Source: Methylorubrum populi (GTDB lineage Bacteria; Pseudomonadota; Alphaproteobacteria; Rhizobiales; Beijerinckiaceae). From it: a DNA stretch of 64,000 nt. Below, one piece after another: positions 1 to 8,901 of this stretch. Where the stretch lies: assembly GCA_020741775.1 (NCBI GenBank), contig DYYG01000013.1, forward strand, positions 372,001 to 436,000, read 5' to 3'. Position 1 is the stretch's first letter. Each line of letters begins with the position of its first letter. The notes beneath the pieces are model-generated. The model had not been told where the DNA came from, did not search any database, and was given only the letters and a program-made list of their open reading frames with translations. A program made the position numbers and the translations under genes.

Positions 1-1175
1 GCGGTGTCGGTGATGATGAAGCTGGCCGGATCCTGTCCCTCCGGGCAGACCACGGGCGTGTTGCCGAGCACGTACTTGTTAGAGAAGTCGAGGTCGCGCT
101 GGTCATGGGCCGGGCAGCCGAACACGGCGCCGGTGCCGTATTCCATCAGCACGAAATTCGCGACATAGACCGGCAACTCCCAGGCCGGATCGAGCGGATG
201 GCGCACGGTGAGGCCGGTGTCGAAACCGAGCTTCTCCGCCGTATCGATCGCCTCCTGCGCCGTGCCGATGCGGCGGCATTCCTCCGCAAAGGTCTGCAGG
301 GCCGCCGCGTTCGGGCCCGATTCGGCGAGCGCCTTGGCCAGGGGGTGATCGACCGAGATCGCCAGGAACTTGGCGCCGAACAGGGTGTCGGGCCGAGTGG
401 TGTAGACCGTCAGCTCCTCCGTTCCGGCGAAGGGCTCGGCCAGGGCGAACCGAACCTCAAGGCCTTCCGAGCGCCCGATCCAGTTGCGCTGCATCAGCCG
501 GACCTTTTCCGGCCAGCGCTCCAGGCCGTCGAGGGCGTCGTGCAGATCCTGGGCGAAATCGGTGATCCTGAAGAACCACTGGGTCAGTTCACGCTGCTCG
601 ACGAGCGCACCTGAGCGCCAGCCGCGCCCGTCGATGACCTGCTCGTTGGCGAGCACGGTGTGATCGACCGGGTCCCAGTTCACCTTGGCGGTCCGCCGGG
701 TGACGAGGCCCTTCGCCAGGAAGTCGAGGAACATCCGCTGCTGGTGCTTGTAGTAATCGGGATCGCAGGTCGCGATCTCGCGGCTCCAGTCGAGCGACAG
801 GCCCATGCTCTGCAACTGCCCGCGCATGGTGGCGATGTTGGCGTAGGTCCAGTCCCGCGGGTTGACCTTGCGCTCCATGGCCGCGTTCTCAGCCGGCAGG
901 CCGAAGGCATCCCAACCCATGGGGTGGAGCACGTTGTGGCCCTTGGCGCGCTTGTAGCGGGCGACCACGTCACCCATCGCGTAATTGCGCACGTGGCCGA
1001 TATGGATGCGCCCCGACGGATAGGGGAACATCTCCAGCACGTAGTATTTCGGGCGCGGATCGTCGTTCTTCGTCTCGAACAGCTTCGCTTGATCCCAAGC
1101 CTGCTGCCAGCGCGGCTCGGTATCCTTGGCGTTGTAGCGCTCGGGGATCGTCGGGGAGGGGGCGGAGTCGGTCAT
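1..1175 (-). CDS. leuS: Leucyl-tRNA synthetase, N-terminal part (cut by window start)
   Basis: Class I aminoacyl-tRNA synthetase that charges tRNA-Leu in the cytoplasm. Reading from the ATG at 1175 gives an open frame of 391 codons that runs off the window. The N-terminus carries the Rossmann-fold class I signature: residues 44-61 read [18 protein letters not shown], with the HIGH motif at 58-61, followed by the LeuRS-typical [16 protein letters not shown]. The frame continues cleanly into the CP1 editing insert to base 1, so no frameshift is seen. The KMSKS loop and anticodon-binding domain lie outside the window. It is transcribed divergently from the YggS-like gene. Confidence 0.96.
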   Translation of the reverse strand, partial: MTDSAPSPTIPERYNAKDTEPRWQQAWDQAKLFETKNDDPRPKYYVLEMFPYPSGRIHIGHVRNYAMGDVVARYKRAKGHNVLHPMGWDAFGLPAENAAMERKVNPRDWTYANIATMRGQLQSMGLSLDWSREIATCDPDYYKHQQRMFLDFLAKGLVTRRTAKVNWDPVDHTVLANEQVIDGRGWRSGALVEQRELTQWFFRITDFAQDLHDALDGLERWPEKVRLMQRNWIGRSEGLEVRFALAEPFAGTEELTVYTTRPDTLFGAKFLAISVDHPLAKALAESGPNAAALQTFAEECRRIGTAQEAIDTAEKLGFDTGLTVRHPLDPAWELPVYVANFVLMEYGTGAVFGCPAHDQRDLDFSNKYVLGNTPVVCPEGQDPASFIITDT

Positions 1176-1489
1176 CTCGGGCGCCGGGATCAGCGAAGAA
1201 GGGGTGAGGCCGCGCGAAGCGTCGCGTGCCGGAACCCGGCACCTAGCATATCCGCACGGCGAAGGGTCAACGATCAGAGCGGCTCAGCCCTGCCAAGGCC
1301 GGGTTGGCGCTCTGTAGAGGCTGTTCGCGCGGATCGGATGTTTCGGTGCCCTGTTCCCACCCGCGCGATGGCGTCGAACATCGGAACCTGTTTTCCGTTC
1401 ACATGCTGAGGCCGGCATGTCGACAGCATCTAGGACTATCGCGGATGGCCGGCCTTGAAGTCCTGTCCGCGCCGCCGCTAGGAGGAGCC
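1176..1489. other. Divergent intergenic region leuS / yggS
   Basis: These 314 bases separate the divergent starts of leuS and the YggS-like gene. I find no coding sequence. Overlapping short inverted repeats occur around 1400-1430 (ACATGC/GCATGT and ATGCTG/CAGCAT), which could be an operator or a small hairpin. No sigma-70-like promoter can be assigned with confidence. Confidence 0.4.
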
Positions 1490-2221
1490 ATGACCGACGA
1501 AAGCCATATCCTCGATGCCGCGTCGCTGGTGGCCAAGCCGCCTGTGGGCGAGGCCGATGTCGCCGCCGGCCTCGCGGAGGTGCGCGCCGGCATCCGCCGG
1601 GCGGCGGAGGACAGCGAGCGTGATCCGGCCAGCGTCCATCTCGTTGCCGTGTCGAAGACCGTGCCGGCCGAAGGCATCCTGCCGGCCCTCGAAGCCGGGC
1701 AGCGGATCTTCGGCGAGAACTACGTCCAGGAATCCAAGGGCAAGTGGCCGGCGCTGAAGGAGCGCTTTCCGGATGTCGAACTGCATCTCGTCGGACCTTT
1801 GCAGTCGAACAAGGCCCGCGAGGCCGTCGAATTGTTCGACGTGATCCATTCCCTCGATCGGCTGTCGCTGGCTGCCGCCCTCGCCAAGGAGATCGAGCGG
1901 ACCGGCCGCGCGCCCAAGCTGCTGATCCAGGTCAATACCGGGGATGAGGCGCAGAAGGCCGGCGTGGCGCCGGATCAGGTCGATGTCCTGCTCTCCGAAT
2001 GCCGCGAGACCCACGGCCTCGCCATCCACGGCCTGATGTGCATCCCGCCGGCGGAGGACCCGCCCTCCCCGCATTTCGCCCTGCTCGCGCGCATCGCCGA
2101 GCGCCACGGCTTGCCGATCCTGTCGATGGGCATGAGTGCCGATTATCCGGCCGCGATCCAGATGGGCGCGACTCACGTCCGCGTCGGCACAGCGATCTTC
2201 GGGCAGCGGGCACGGCGCTGA
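1490..2221 (+). CDS. YggS/PROSC family pyridoxal phosphate homeostasis protein
   Basis: A 243-residue PLP-binding TIM-barrel protein of the YggS/PLPBP family, which buffers free pyridoxal 5'-phosphate and has no known catalytic reaction. The PLP lysine is K56 in HLVAVSKTVPAEGI. FGENYVQE, the family's HLVGPLQSNK-type strand and a C-terminal SMGMSADYPAAI...VRVGTAIFG phosphate-binding segment are all present. The start is the ATG preceded at 1480-1485 by AGGAGG; upstream in-frame codons have no such site. Length matches the family (about 220-240). Confidence 0.93.
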   Translation: MTDESHILDAASLVAKPPVGEADVAAGLAEVRAGIRRAAEDSERDPASVHLVAVSKTVPAEGILPALEAGQRIFGENYVQESKGKWPALKERFPDVELHLVGPLQSNKAREAVELFDVIHSLDRLSLAAALAKEIERTGRAPKLLIQVNTGDEAQKAGVAPDQVDVLLSECRETHGLAIHGLMCIPPAEDPPSPHFALLARIAERHGLPILSMGMSADYPAAIQMGATHVRVGTAIFGQRARR

Positions 2222-2392
2222 CACCACCTTGCGCCGCAGCCGAGGCGAGCCGCCTCGAAAGATTCGAGCAGCACAGTGAAAATGTGCCGGCTATCGAGTT
2301 TGCACGGGTCAGCTTCCAACAGTCGGTCGATGCGCGCGGAGTGTGCGGGTAACTGTCTCACATAGCTCAACAATTAGCTGGATAACAAATTA

Positions 2393-2986
2393 CTAGCGGG
2401 CGATGCGCATCCGGGTTTGAGGGCCTAAGCGCCTGAGGAGGCGCAGCAGATCGGCGGGCTTGAGTGCGACGCAGCCTTCCGTCGGCTGGTAGCCGGGGCG
2501 AGCGATGTGGAGGAAGATCGCTGAGCCGCGTCCCGGACGGATCGGGCCCCTGTTGTAGTCGAGATCGATCACGAGATCGTAGAGGCCATCGTTGCGCCAG
2601 AGGATTTCGGCGCTTGCCGTATCGCTGGGGAGCCGGATCGGCCGGTTGTAGCGGCGATCCTGCGGCGCATCGCACCAGCCGTCCTGCGGGCGGGTGGCGC
2701 GTAGCGGCAGCGCGCTTACAGGGCGGACGGGGAAGCGGTCGGGGCGGTAAAAGCCGCCACGCAGGCGAAACACGCCCCGGGGCGAGGCGCCGTCACCCTC
2801 GCGCTTGCAGGTGGTGATCCCCGAACGCCCCAGCGCACAGGGGATGACCGTGTGGCCTGCGAGCAGGGTGCCTCGGGTCGGGTCGCCCGGCAGCGGACGC
2901 ACCCGCAGAACGTGCAGCATCCCCTTCGCTGCCCGGTCGCCGCCGGGCTTCGCTCGGCCAAGCTTCCGTGAGCTAAGACGCCGCAT
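2393..2986 (-). CDS. L,D-transpeptidase (YkuD catalytic domain)
   Basis: A 197-residue protein that is essentially one YkuD domain, the cysteine transpeptidase fold that makes 3-3 peptidoglycan crosslinks or attaches proteins to peptidoglycan. The catalytic segment FLHIARPGYQPTEGCVAL puts His160 and Cys172 in the expected H-X(n)-[ST]xGC arrangement, with TEGC replacing the common SHGC. Upstream KREGDGASPRGVFRL is the typical substrate-groove strand. The N-terminus is basic and hydrophobic, but I see no clear signal peptide, so export is uncertain. The gene is divergent from the response regulator downstream in the window. Confidence 0.85.
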   Translation of the reverse strand: MRRLSSRKLGRAKPGGDRAAKGMLHVLRVRPLPGDPTRGTLLAGHTVIPCALGRSGITTCKREGDGASPRGVFRLRGGFYRPDRFPVRPVSALPLRATRPQDGWCDAPQDRRYNRPIRLPSDTASAEILWRNDGLYDLVIDLDYNRGPIRPGRGSAIFLHIARPGYQPTEGCVALKPADLLRLLRRLGPQTRMRIAR

Positions 2987-3039
2987 TGCCGGTTTATCCT
3001 GTGCCCTGCTTCGGTCGCCACTGCCTTACAGCGGCGTTT

Positions 3040-3147
3040 TCAACGAGAAATAAAGAAAATTCTGCATAAAACCGTGAGGCGGATTTCCGTGAGCAGAAAA
3101 TCGACTAGCTTTATGGTTCGGTGGGGCCACGGTGGCCGTCCGTGGCC
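3040..3147. promoter_or_regulatory. AT-rich divergent promoter region with an 8-bp inverted repeat
   Basis: Between the divergent L,D-transpeptidase and response-regulator genes, 3040-3115 is clearly richer in A+T than its surroundings, as expected for promoters. At 3125-3147 the arms GGCCACGG and CCGTGGCC flank a 7-base spacer, a perfect 8-bp inverted repeat that could be an operator. The promoter function is inferred; the inverted repeat is seen directly. Confidence 0.35.
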
Positions 3148-3266
3148 AAGCCGGCGGATGATATGCTATTCGAGCCGGCTGCCGTGATGAAGTTGCCTTG
3201 GCCGCGGGTCCGAGCTTCGTATGGGGTCGGAGGCGGCTGAAAAGCCTGTCGAGAGCCGTTGCGTCG

Positions 3267-3953
3267 ATGTCCAACCCTTATTGCCTCCTCGTCTGCGACG
3301 ACGACGACGCCCTGCGCGAGGCATTGACGGAACAGATCGACGCCTATGACGAGTTCTCCGTCGTCGGCGAGCCGACCGCATCGGGGGCGATCGCCCGCGT
3401 CGGTCAGGAGCCGGTCGACCTGATCGTGATGGATGTCGGCCTGCCGGACATGGACGGGCGCGAGGCCGTGCGCACCTTGCGCCGGAACGGCTATCGCGGC
3501 CCGATCATCATGCTCACCGCCCAGGAATCCGACGACGACATGGTCGAGGGGCTGGAGGCGGGCGCCAACGATTACGTGGTAAAGCCGTTCAAGTTCGCTG
3601 TTCTGCTCGCCCGCATCCGCGTGCAGCTGCGCCAGCACGAGGCCAGCGAGGATGCGGTGTTCCGCATCGGCCCCTACACCTTCCGCCCCGGCGCCAAGCT
3701 GTTGGTGGGGGAGCGTGGCTCCAAGCTGAAGCTGACCGAGAAGGAAACGGCGATCCTGCGCTATCTCTACCGGGCAGGCCGCGAAGTGGTGGGGCGCGAT
3801 ACGCTGCTCGCCGAGGTGTGGGGCTACAACGCCCATGTCACCACGCATACCCTGGAAACCCATATCTACCGGCTGCGCCAGAAGATCGAGCCGAACCCGG
3901 CGATGGCCGCCATCCTCGTCACCGAAGGCGGCGGCTACAAGCTGCTGCCCTGA
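3267..3953 (+). CDS. OmpR/PhoB-family response regulator
   Basis: A two-component transcription regulator of 228 residues. The receiver domain (about 1-120) has the acidic pocket CDDDD at 10-14, phospho-acceptor D56 in LIVMDVGLPDMDG and the conserved lysine in YVVKPF. The C-terminal winged helix (about 130-228) ends with the OmpR-type recognition segment THTLETHIYRLRQKIE and GGGYKLLP. The chosen ATG gives MSNPYCLLVCDDDD; an in-frame start at 3198 would add 23 basic residues unlike a receiver N-terminus. No histidine kinase is adjacent, so the cognate sensor is unknown. A CNBD protein follows. Confidence 0.9.
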   Translation: MSNPYCLLVCDDDDALREALTEQIDAYDEFSVVGEPTASGAIARVGQEPVDLIVMDVGLPDMDGREAVRTLRRNGYRGPIIMLTAQESDDDMVEGLEAGANDYVVKPFKFAVLLARIRVQLRQHEASEDAVFRIGPYTFRPGAKLLVGERGSKLKLTEKETAILRYLYRAGREVVGRDTLLAEVWGYNAHVTTHTLETHIYRLRQKIEPNPAMAAILVTEGGGYKLLP

Positions 3954-4102
3954 TCCCCGAAGGCGAGGGGCGGCCGAGGGGCGGCACGGATATCCACCGC
4001 CTCCCACAAGCCATTGCCCCACGGAACGCGTATCGCCGGGTCTCCGCATCGGTTAATCTGCCCGTATCGGCAGAATGGCGTGATCGGGGAGCGGGGCAGG
4101 CG

Positions 4103-4570
4103 TTGGGGCTCGATGACGACATCGCCATCCTCGCCGCGGCGCCCGTCTTCGAGTTGTTCGAGCGGGATGCGCTGCGCCTTCTGAGCTTTGCCGGCGAACG
4201 GCGCAGCCTCGGTGAGGGCGAAGTGCTGTTCTCCCGTGGCGACCCATCCGATGGCGGCTACGTGGTGATGGCGGGCACGCTCGCGCTGATCCCGCGCCGG
4301 GCCGGGGAGGAGCCGGTCAAGGTCTCGCGCTCGGGCCTGATCGGGCGCAATGCCTTGTTCCGTCAGGTCGAGCGCCCCGCCGAGGCGAGGGCGACCGAAC
4401 CGTCCGAGGTGATGCGCGTGACGCCCTCGGTGATGAGCCGAGTCCTGCGTGAGTTTCCCGATGTCGCCGAGGCGATCCATGGCGGCATGGCCGAGGAACT
4501 GCTCGATCTCGTGCGGGGATTGTCGGGCGTGCAGGAGCGGCTCACCCGGCTGTCCCCACGCAAACGGTGA
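4103..4570 (+). CDS. Cyclic-nucleotide-binding-domain (CRP-like sensor) protein
   Basis: About 155 residues comprising little more than one cNMP-binding beta-roll: LAAAPVFELFERDALRLLSFAGERRSLGEGEVLFSRGDPSDGGYVVMAGTLAL is the typical start of a Crp/Fnr sensor domain. There is no helix-turn-helix after it, only a short helical tail ending RLSPRKR, so it probably does not bind DNA. The start is uncertain: the TTG at 4103 follows GGGGAGCGGGGCAGG, which resembles a ribosome site, and no ATG is in frame before the domain. It lies 150 bases after the response regulator and may be co-transcribed. The ligand cannot be told from sequence. Confidence 0.72.
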   Translation: MGLDDDIAILAAAPVFELFERDALRLLSFAGERRSLGEGEVLFSRGDPSDGGYVVMAGTLALIPRRAGEEPVKVSRSGLIGRNALFRQVERPAEARATEPSEVMRVTPSVMSRVLREFPDVAEAIHGGMAEELLDLVRGLSGVQERLTRLSPRKR

Positions 4571-4631
4571 CAGGGCCGGGCGGCTTTTGTAAGCACGGGC
4601 CTCTTCGCGCTCATTCGTCCGGAAAGCTCCG

Positions 4632-5486
4632 ATGTCCCAAGCTGCGTCCCACGCCGATCTCGAAAAGACCATCGAAGCCGCCTGGGAGGAGCGCGCCGGC
4701 ATCTCGACCGCCACCACCGGCGCCGTCCGCGAGGCGGTGGACGAGGCGCTGAGCCTGCTCGATTCCGGCCGTGCCCGCGTCGCCGAGAAGGTGGGTGAGT
4801 CCTGGCAGGTCAACCAGTGGCTCAAGAAGGCGGTGCTGCTCTCCTTCCGCCTCAACGACATGGTGCCGATCGAGGGCGGCCCCGGCTCCTCCCCGTGGTG
4901 GGACAAGGTGCCGTCGAAGTTCGCCGGCTGGGGTGAGACGGAGTTCCGGGCCGCCGGCTTCCGCGCCGTGCCGGGCTGCTTCGTGCGCCGCGGCTCCTAC
5001 ATCGCCCCGGGCGCGGTGCTGATGCCGAGCTTCATCAATCTCGGCGCCCATGTGGGCGAGGGCACCATGGTCGATACCTGGGTGACCATCGGCTCCTGCG
5101 CTCAGGTGGGCAAGAACTGCCACATCTCCGGTGGTGCCGGCATCGCGGGCGTGCTCGAGCCGCTCCAGGCCAACCCGGTCATCATCGAGGACAATTGCTT
5201 CATCGGCGCCCGCGCCGAGGTCGCCGAGGGCGTGATCGTCGGCGAGGGCTCGGTTCTGTCGATGGGCGTCTATATCGGCGCCTCGACCCGCATCATCGAC
5301 CGCACCACCGGCGAGACCTTCTACGGCCGGGTGCCGCCCTACTCGGTGGTCGTCTCCGGCACCACCCCCGGCAAGCCCCTCCCCGACGGCACCCCCGGCC
5401 CGGGCCTCTACTGCGCCGTCATCGTCAAGCGCGTCGATGCGGGCACCCGCGCCAAGACCGGCATCAACGAGCTGCTGCGGACCTGA
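4632..5486 (+). CDS. dapD: 2,3,4,5-tetrahydropyridine-2,6-dicarboxylate N-succinyltransferase
   Basis: Succinylates tetrahydrodipicolinate in the succinylase branch of lysine/meso-diaminopimelate synthesis. The 284-residue length is typical. An N-terminal helical domain is followed by a left-handed beta-helix of hexapeptide repeats (about 115-220: [51 protein letters not shown]). The C-terminus [20 protein letters not shown]...YSVVVSG is diagnostic. It starts 61 bases after the CNBD gene, and its stop codon overlaps the ATG of the next gene. The later pathway gene lysA is at 42.7-43.9 kb in this window. Confidence 0.97.
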   Translation: MSQAASHADLEKTIEAAWEERAGISTATTGAVREAVDEALSLLDSGRARVAEKVGESWQVNQWLKKAVLLSFRLNDMVPIEGGPGSSPWWDKVPSKFAGWGETEFRAAGFRAVPGCFVRRGSYIAPGAVLMPSFINLGAHVGEGTMVDTWVTIGSCAQVGKNCHISGGAGIAGVLEPLQANPVIIEDNCFIGARAEVAEGVIVGEGSVLSMGVYIGASTRIIDRTTGETFYGRVPPYSVVVSGTTPGKPLPDGTPGPGLYCAVIVKRVDAGTRAKTGINELLRT

Positions 5487-6364
5487 TGCCGAACGCCGCC
5501 GCGCCCCTCGCGACCCGGACCCTCGACCTTACCGTCGCGGGCCATCCGGTCTCGACCCCCTGCGCGGAGCTGGGGGAGGGCGCGCCGGCCCTGCTGCTGC
5601 CCGCCCTCTCCTCGATTTCCGCCCGCGAGGAGATGCTGCCGCTGGCCCGCGCGCTCGGCGGCGCCTATCGCTGCCTCGTGCCTGATTGGCCCGGCTTCGG
5701 CGCGCAGCCCCGGGCGCGGCTACCGCTGAACCCGGCGAGCCTGAACGCCTTCCTCGACGCCCTCCTCCGGGCCGCGCCGGGCCCCTACGCCCTCGGCGTC
5801 GCCGCCGGCCATGCCGCGCCCTACCTCGCGGCGGCGGCCCGCCGTCATCCGGGGGCCTTCGAGCGGCTGGTGCTGGTGGCGCCGACCTGGCGGGGCCCGC
5901 TGCCGACGGCCATGGGGGCGGAGCGCGCCGCCTGGTTCGGGCGGATCCGCCGGACGGTCGAGCTGCCGCTTCTCGGCGAGGCGCTCTACCGGATCAACAT
6001 CAGCCCGCCGATCATCGGCCGGATGATGCGGGCCCATGTCTATGCCGACCCTGCGCATGTCACGCCTGCCGTGATCGCCGCCAAGCACCGGATCACCCGC
6101 CAGCGGCGCGGACGGTTCGGCACCGCCGCCTTCGTCACCGGCGGGCTCGATCCGGTTCCCTCACGGGAGGCGTTCCTGGGCCTGTTCGGTAAGGGCCTGC
6201 CGCCCGTGCATGTGCTGCGCCCGGACAAGGCGCCCCGCCGCTCCGGCGGCGAGATGGACGCCCTGATCGCGACCGGCCACGTGACCGCCGATTCGGTGCC
6301 CGGCGCCTTGAGCGCCCACGAGGAATTTCCGCAGGAGGTTGCCGCGGCCATTCGCGCGGGCTGA
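5486..6364 (+). CDS. Alpha/beta-hydrolase-fold protein lacking the nucleophile serine
   Basis: A 292-residue alpha/beta-hydrolase fold: the strand and oxyanion region LVPDWPGFG (64-72), the post-nucleophile strand RLVLVAPTWRGP, and a late acidic strand FVTGGLDPVPSREAF are recognisable, with a C-terminal histidine (SAHEEFP) in the right area. The nucleophile elbow, normally G-H-S-x-G, reads G108-H109-A110-A111-P112, so the catalytic serine and the following glycine are both absent. It is probably a non-catalytic member. The ATG overlaps the dapD stop (TGATG), which points to translational coupling. No function is assigned. Confidence 0.78.
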   Translation: MPNAAAPLATRTLDLTVAGHPVSTPCAELGEGAPALLLPALSSISAREEMLPLARALGGAYRCLVPDWPGFGAQPRARLPLNPASLNAFLDALLRAAPGPYALGVAAGHAAPYLAAAARRHPGAFERLVLVAPTWRGPLPTAMGAERAAWFGRIRRTVELPLLGEALYRINISPPIIGRMMRAHVYADPAHVTPAVIAAKHRITRQRRGRFGTAAFVTGGLDPVPSREAFLGLFGKGLPPVHVLRPDKAPRRSGGEMDALIATGHVTADSVPGALSAHEEFPQEVAAAIRAG

Positions 6365-6552
6365 TTTCCGCGCGGTGCCCGAACCACCGGTCGGGAGGCG
6401 GGAAGGGGGCTTCGCGGCGGTGACAGGACTGTGACGCGCCTGTCGCACGTTTCTTCTAAGACGAGCCCGGAGCGTCGGCTCCGGTGGCGAATTCCGGCGC
6501 GCCGGCCGATGCTGCGGTCCCCCGAGACACGGCGCCCGAAGGCTTTCCTCCG

Positions 6553-7416
6553 ATGTTCCGTTCGACCCGCGCGCCGGTTCGCCTCGCCGCCCTGTTGGCC
6601 TTCCTCGCAGCCGCCTCGCCGCTTCAGGCACAGCCCGCCCAATCCGCCGGTCCCGAGACATCGGCCCCCGCCCTCGAGAAGGACAAGCTCGGCCGGTCGA
6701 ATCCCAAGGGCTATCTGAGCGAGGAGGCGACGCCGGATCTTGTGAGCATCCTGCCACCTCCCCCGGCCGGGCACTCGGCGGCGGAGGCTGCGGATCGGGC
6801 GATCTACAACGCCACCCGCGCCTTTCAGGGCAGCCCACGCTGGACGCTCGCGACCAACGATGTCGCCGATGGCGGCGCTGCGCTTCTCGAAGATTACGCC
6901 TGTGTGCTCGGGCAGCGCATCGACCATGCCCGCGTGCCTGACCTGATGCGGCTCCTCGACCGGAGCCGTATCGACATCGCCCGGGCCACACGGGTAGCGA
7001 AGCGGCGCTACCGCCGCCTGCGTCCCTTCGTCGGCAACGAGGCGCCGATCTGCGTCGCCCGGACACCCGAACTCGCCGACAGCTTCAGCTATCCCTCCGG
7101 CCATGCCGGGCAGGGCTGGGCCTATGGGCTGATCATGGCGAACCTGATGCCGGAGAAGGCCACGCAGTTTCTCGTGCGCAGCCGGCTCTACGGCGAGAGC
7201 CGGGTGGTCTGCGGCGTCCATTGGCTCAGCGACGTGGAGGCAGCCCGCACCGGCGCCTCGGCCCTGGTGGCGGTGCTGCTCGCCGATGCCGGCTTCCGCG
7301 CCGATCTGGAGAAGGCCCGGGCCGATCTGGGGCGTGTCCTCGGCGGGGAGGGGGCAAAGCCCGATCCGGCCCTCTGCGCCCGCGAGGAGGCCGCCGCCCG
7401 CCAGCCGCTGCTCTGA
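6553..7416 (+). CDS. Class A non-specific acid phosphatase (PAP2 superfamily), secreted
   Basis: A 287-residue periplasmic phosphatase. The N-terminus MFRSTRAPVRLAALLAFLAA with a cleavage region ASPLQAQ is a Sec signal peptide. All three PAP2/class A motifs are present in order: K-X6-RP in KRRYRRLRP, PSGHA, and SR-X5-H-X3-D in SRVVCGVHWLSD. These form the phosphohistidine active site. The flanking PSGHAGQGWAYGLIMANLMPE resembles PhoN/PhoC enzymes. It is likely to scavenge phosphate from organic monoesters. The ATG at 6553 is preferred because it gives a compact signal peptide. Confidence 0.88.
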   Translation: MFRSTRAPVRLAALLAFLAAASPLQAQPAQSAGPETSAPALEKDKLGRSNPKGYLSEEATPDLVSILPPPPAGHSAAEAADRAIYNATRAFQGSPRWTLATNDVADGGAALLEDYACVLGQRIDHARVPDLMRLLDRSRIDIARATRVAKRRYRRLRPFVGNEAPICVARTPELADSFSYPSGHAGQGWAYGLIMANLMPEKATQFLVRSRLYGESRVVCGVHWLSDVEAARTGASALVAVLLADAGFRADLEKARADLGRVLGGEGAKPDPALCAREEAAARQPLL

Positions 7417-7467
7417 GCATCGGCTGGTTCGATCCGGGTCGGGAGCGGCAAGGGCCGATGCGGTGCC

Positions 7468-8766
7468 TCAGCGCTTCCAGACGCCGAGGCGTTCGCTCCG
7501 GGCATGATCCTCGGCCGCGACCAGGTCGGGGCTGGCCTCGGACGAGGCGCGGCCGCCGCCGTTGAACAGCACCACCTCCGAGAGATCGCGCCCCTCCACG
7601 GTGCAGATATGGGCGCTGCTGCCGGGTGCCGGCTGGCAGGTCACCGAGCGCCCGCGCAGGTACTTGCTCAATTCGTCGGCCTGGCCGCCCCGGACCCACT
7701 CGACCCCGAACAGGCGCACGACCTTTCCGCCCACCCGCAGGGTGGCGGTGTCGATCACCTCCGGCACGCCGACGATGGCATTGGCATTCTTGCGGACCGG
7801 CTCCGGCTCGGCTGGCCGCTGCTCCGCCTCCGTCCCGCTGCCCGGCATCTCCGAGGGCGGCGCGTCCGGGGCCGGCTCTTCCGCCGGGGCACGGCCGGGG
7901 GAGGGGGGTGTTTCCGGCTGCGCCGGGCGGGTTTCGGCGGTCTGCCGGGGGGAGGTGCCGGATTCCTCCGCCTCGCGTCCGCCCAGGGTGAGAGCCACGA
8001 CGAGGCCGGCGCCAGCGACGGCGCCCAGGGCCATCAGGGCGGCCGGCCGGCGACTTCCGGCGGCGAGGGCATCCTCCGCGAGGTCGCGCAGGCGCGTCGC
8101 ACGCTGCAGCGGCTGAAGCTCGCCCGATAGACGCTGCCACCCCTCTCCGAGACGGGCGCGTGCTCCGGCAAAGTGGTCCGCGACACCGATGGCCGCTTCA
8201 CCGCGGGCCGGGGCCGTTCCGTCCAGCGCGGGCCGGGGGCGGGGCTTCAGGCGCGCGGCGAGGCGGCTGCGCCAGCCCTCGACCGTCTCGCTCGCGGCGC
8301 TGGCCAGGGCGCGGCTGCGCTCGGCGGAGCTGTTGGCCAGCGAACGCGCCAGGGCCGATTGCGTCTCCACGAAGCGGGCACCGGCGGCCCTCACGTCGGC
8401 GATGGTGTCGCGGGCGGGTTCCGGGTCCGGCTCCTGGGGAGGGGGAAGGAACAGGGGCGCGTGCTGGGCGCGGAGTTCCGCGATCAGCTCGTGCAGGGCG
8501 AGGGGCACGCCCGCGCTTCCCTCTTCGCGCGAACGTACCGTGCCGGCTCGGTCGACGATCCGATATCCGGGCACGCCGTCCGCAGGCTCGACGAACCCCT
8601 CCGCGATCAGCGCCAGGGTCTGCCGGGCGACGGGCCGTACCCTCTGCCGGTCGAGTTCGGCCAGGATCAGCGCGCGGATGCGACGGTCGTCCTCGGAGAC
8701 CGGCACCTCCGGCGGCGCGGCAGCCTCCTCCTTCGTCCGGCCTGCGGCCTTTGCCGATCCTTTCAC
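7468..8766 (-). CDS. Membrane-anchored protein with degenerate SNase (thermonuclease-like) domain
   Basis: 432 residues. The N-terminal 110 residues contain a small helical DNA-binding-like or protein-binding module (RRIRALILAELDRQRVRPVARQTLALIAEGF). A charged region follows, then one transmembrane helix at about 243-262 (ALMALGAVAGAGLVVALTLG), a Pro/Glu-rich linker, and a C-terminal OB-fold resembling staphylococcal nuclease from about 326. In that domain the usual DGDT-type strand reads VIDTATLRVGGKVVRLFGVEW, so at least one metal ligand is lost and the usual APE turn is replaced. Nuclease activity is therefore doubtful. The remaining strand pattern (GRDLSEVVLFNGG, ARSERLGVWK) fits the family. 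Confidence 0.7.
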   Translation of the reverse strand: MKGSAKAAGRTKEEAAAPPEVPVSEDDRRIRALILAELDRQRVRPVARQTLALIAEGFVEPADGVPGYRIVDRAGTVRSREEGSAGVPLALHELIAELRAQHAPLFLPPPQEPDPEPARDTIADVRAAGARFVETQSALARSLANSSAERSRALASAASETVEGWRSRLAARLKPRPRPALDGTAPARGEAAIGVADHFAGARARLGEGWQRLSGELQPLQRATRLRDLAEDALAAGSRRPAALMALGAVAGAGLVVALTLGGREAEESGTSPRQTAETRPAQPETPPSPGRAPAEEPAPDAPPSEMPGSGTEAEQRPAEPEPVRKNANAIVGVPEVIDTATLRVGGKVVRLFGVEWVRGGQADELSKYLRGRSVTCQPAPGSSAHICTVEGRDLSEVVLFNGGGRASSEASPDLVAAEDHARSERLGVWKR

Positions 8767-8901
8767 GCGCGTGCTGCCCTACTTCTTTCCCGGCCACAGG
8801 CGCCCTGTGAGGGGGCGCCCGGCTGCCCTTCTACAGCATGGACCGCCCGGCGTATCCGGTCGATGCGGCCTGTCTTCCCTGTCTTGCGCCTGTCACCCCG
8901 C

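Noticed and set aside
660..1409. Long plus-strand open frame of 249 codons opposite leuS
   Set aside because: It is antisense to the conserved LeuRS frame and has the Arg/Gly/His-rich composition of a GC-rich shadow frame, with no ribosome site or domain.
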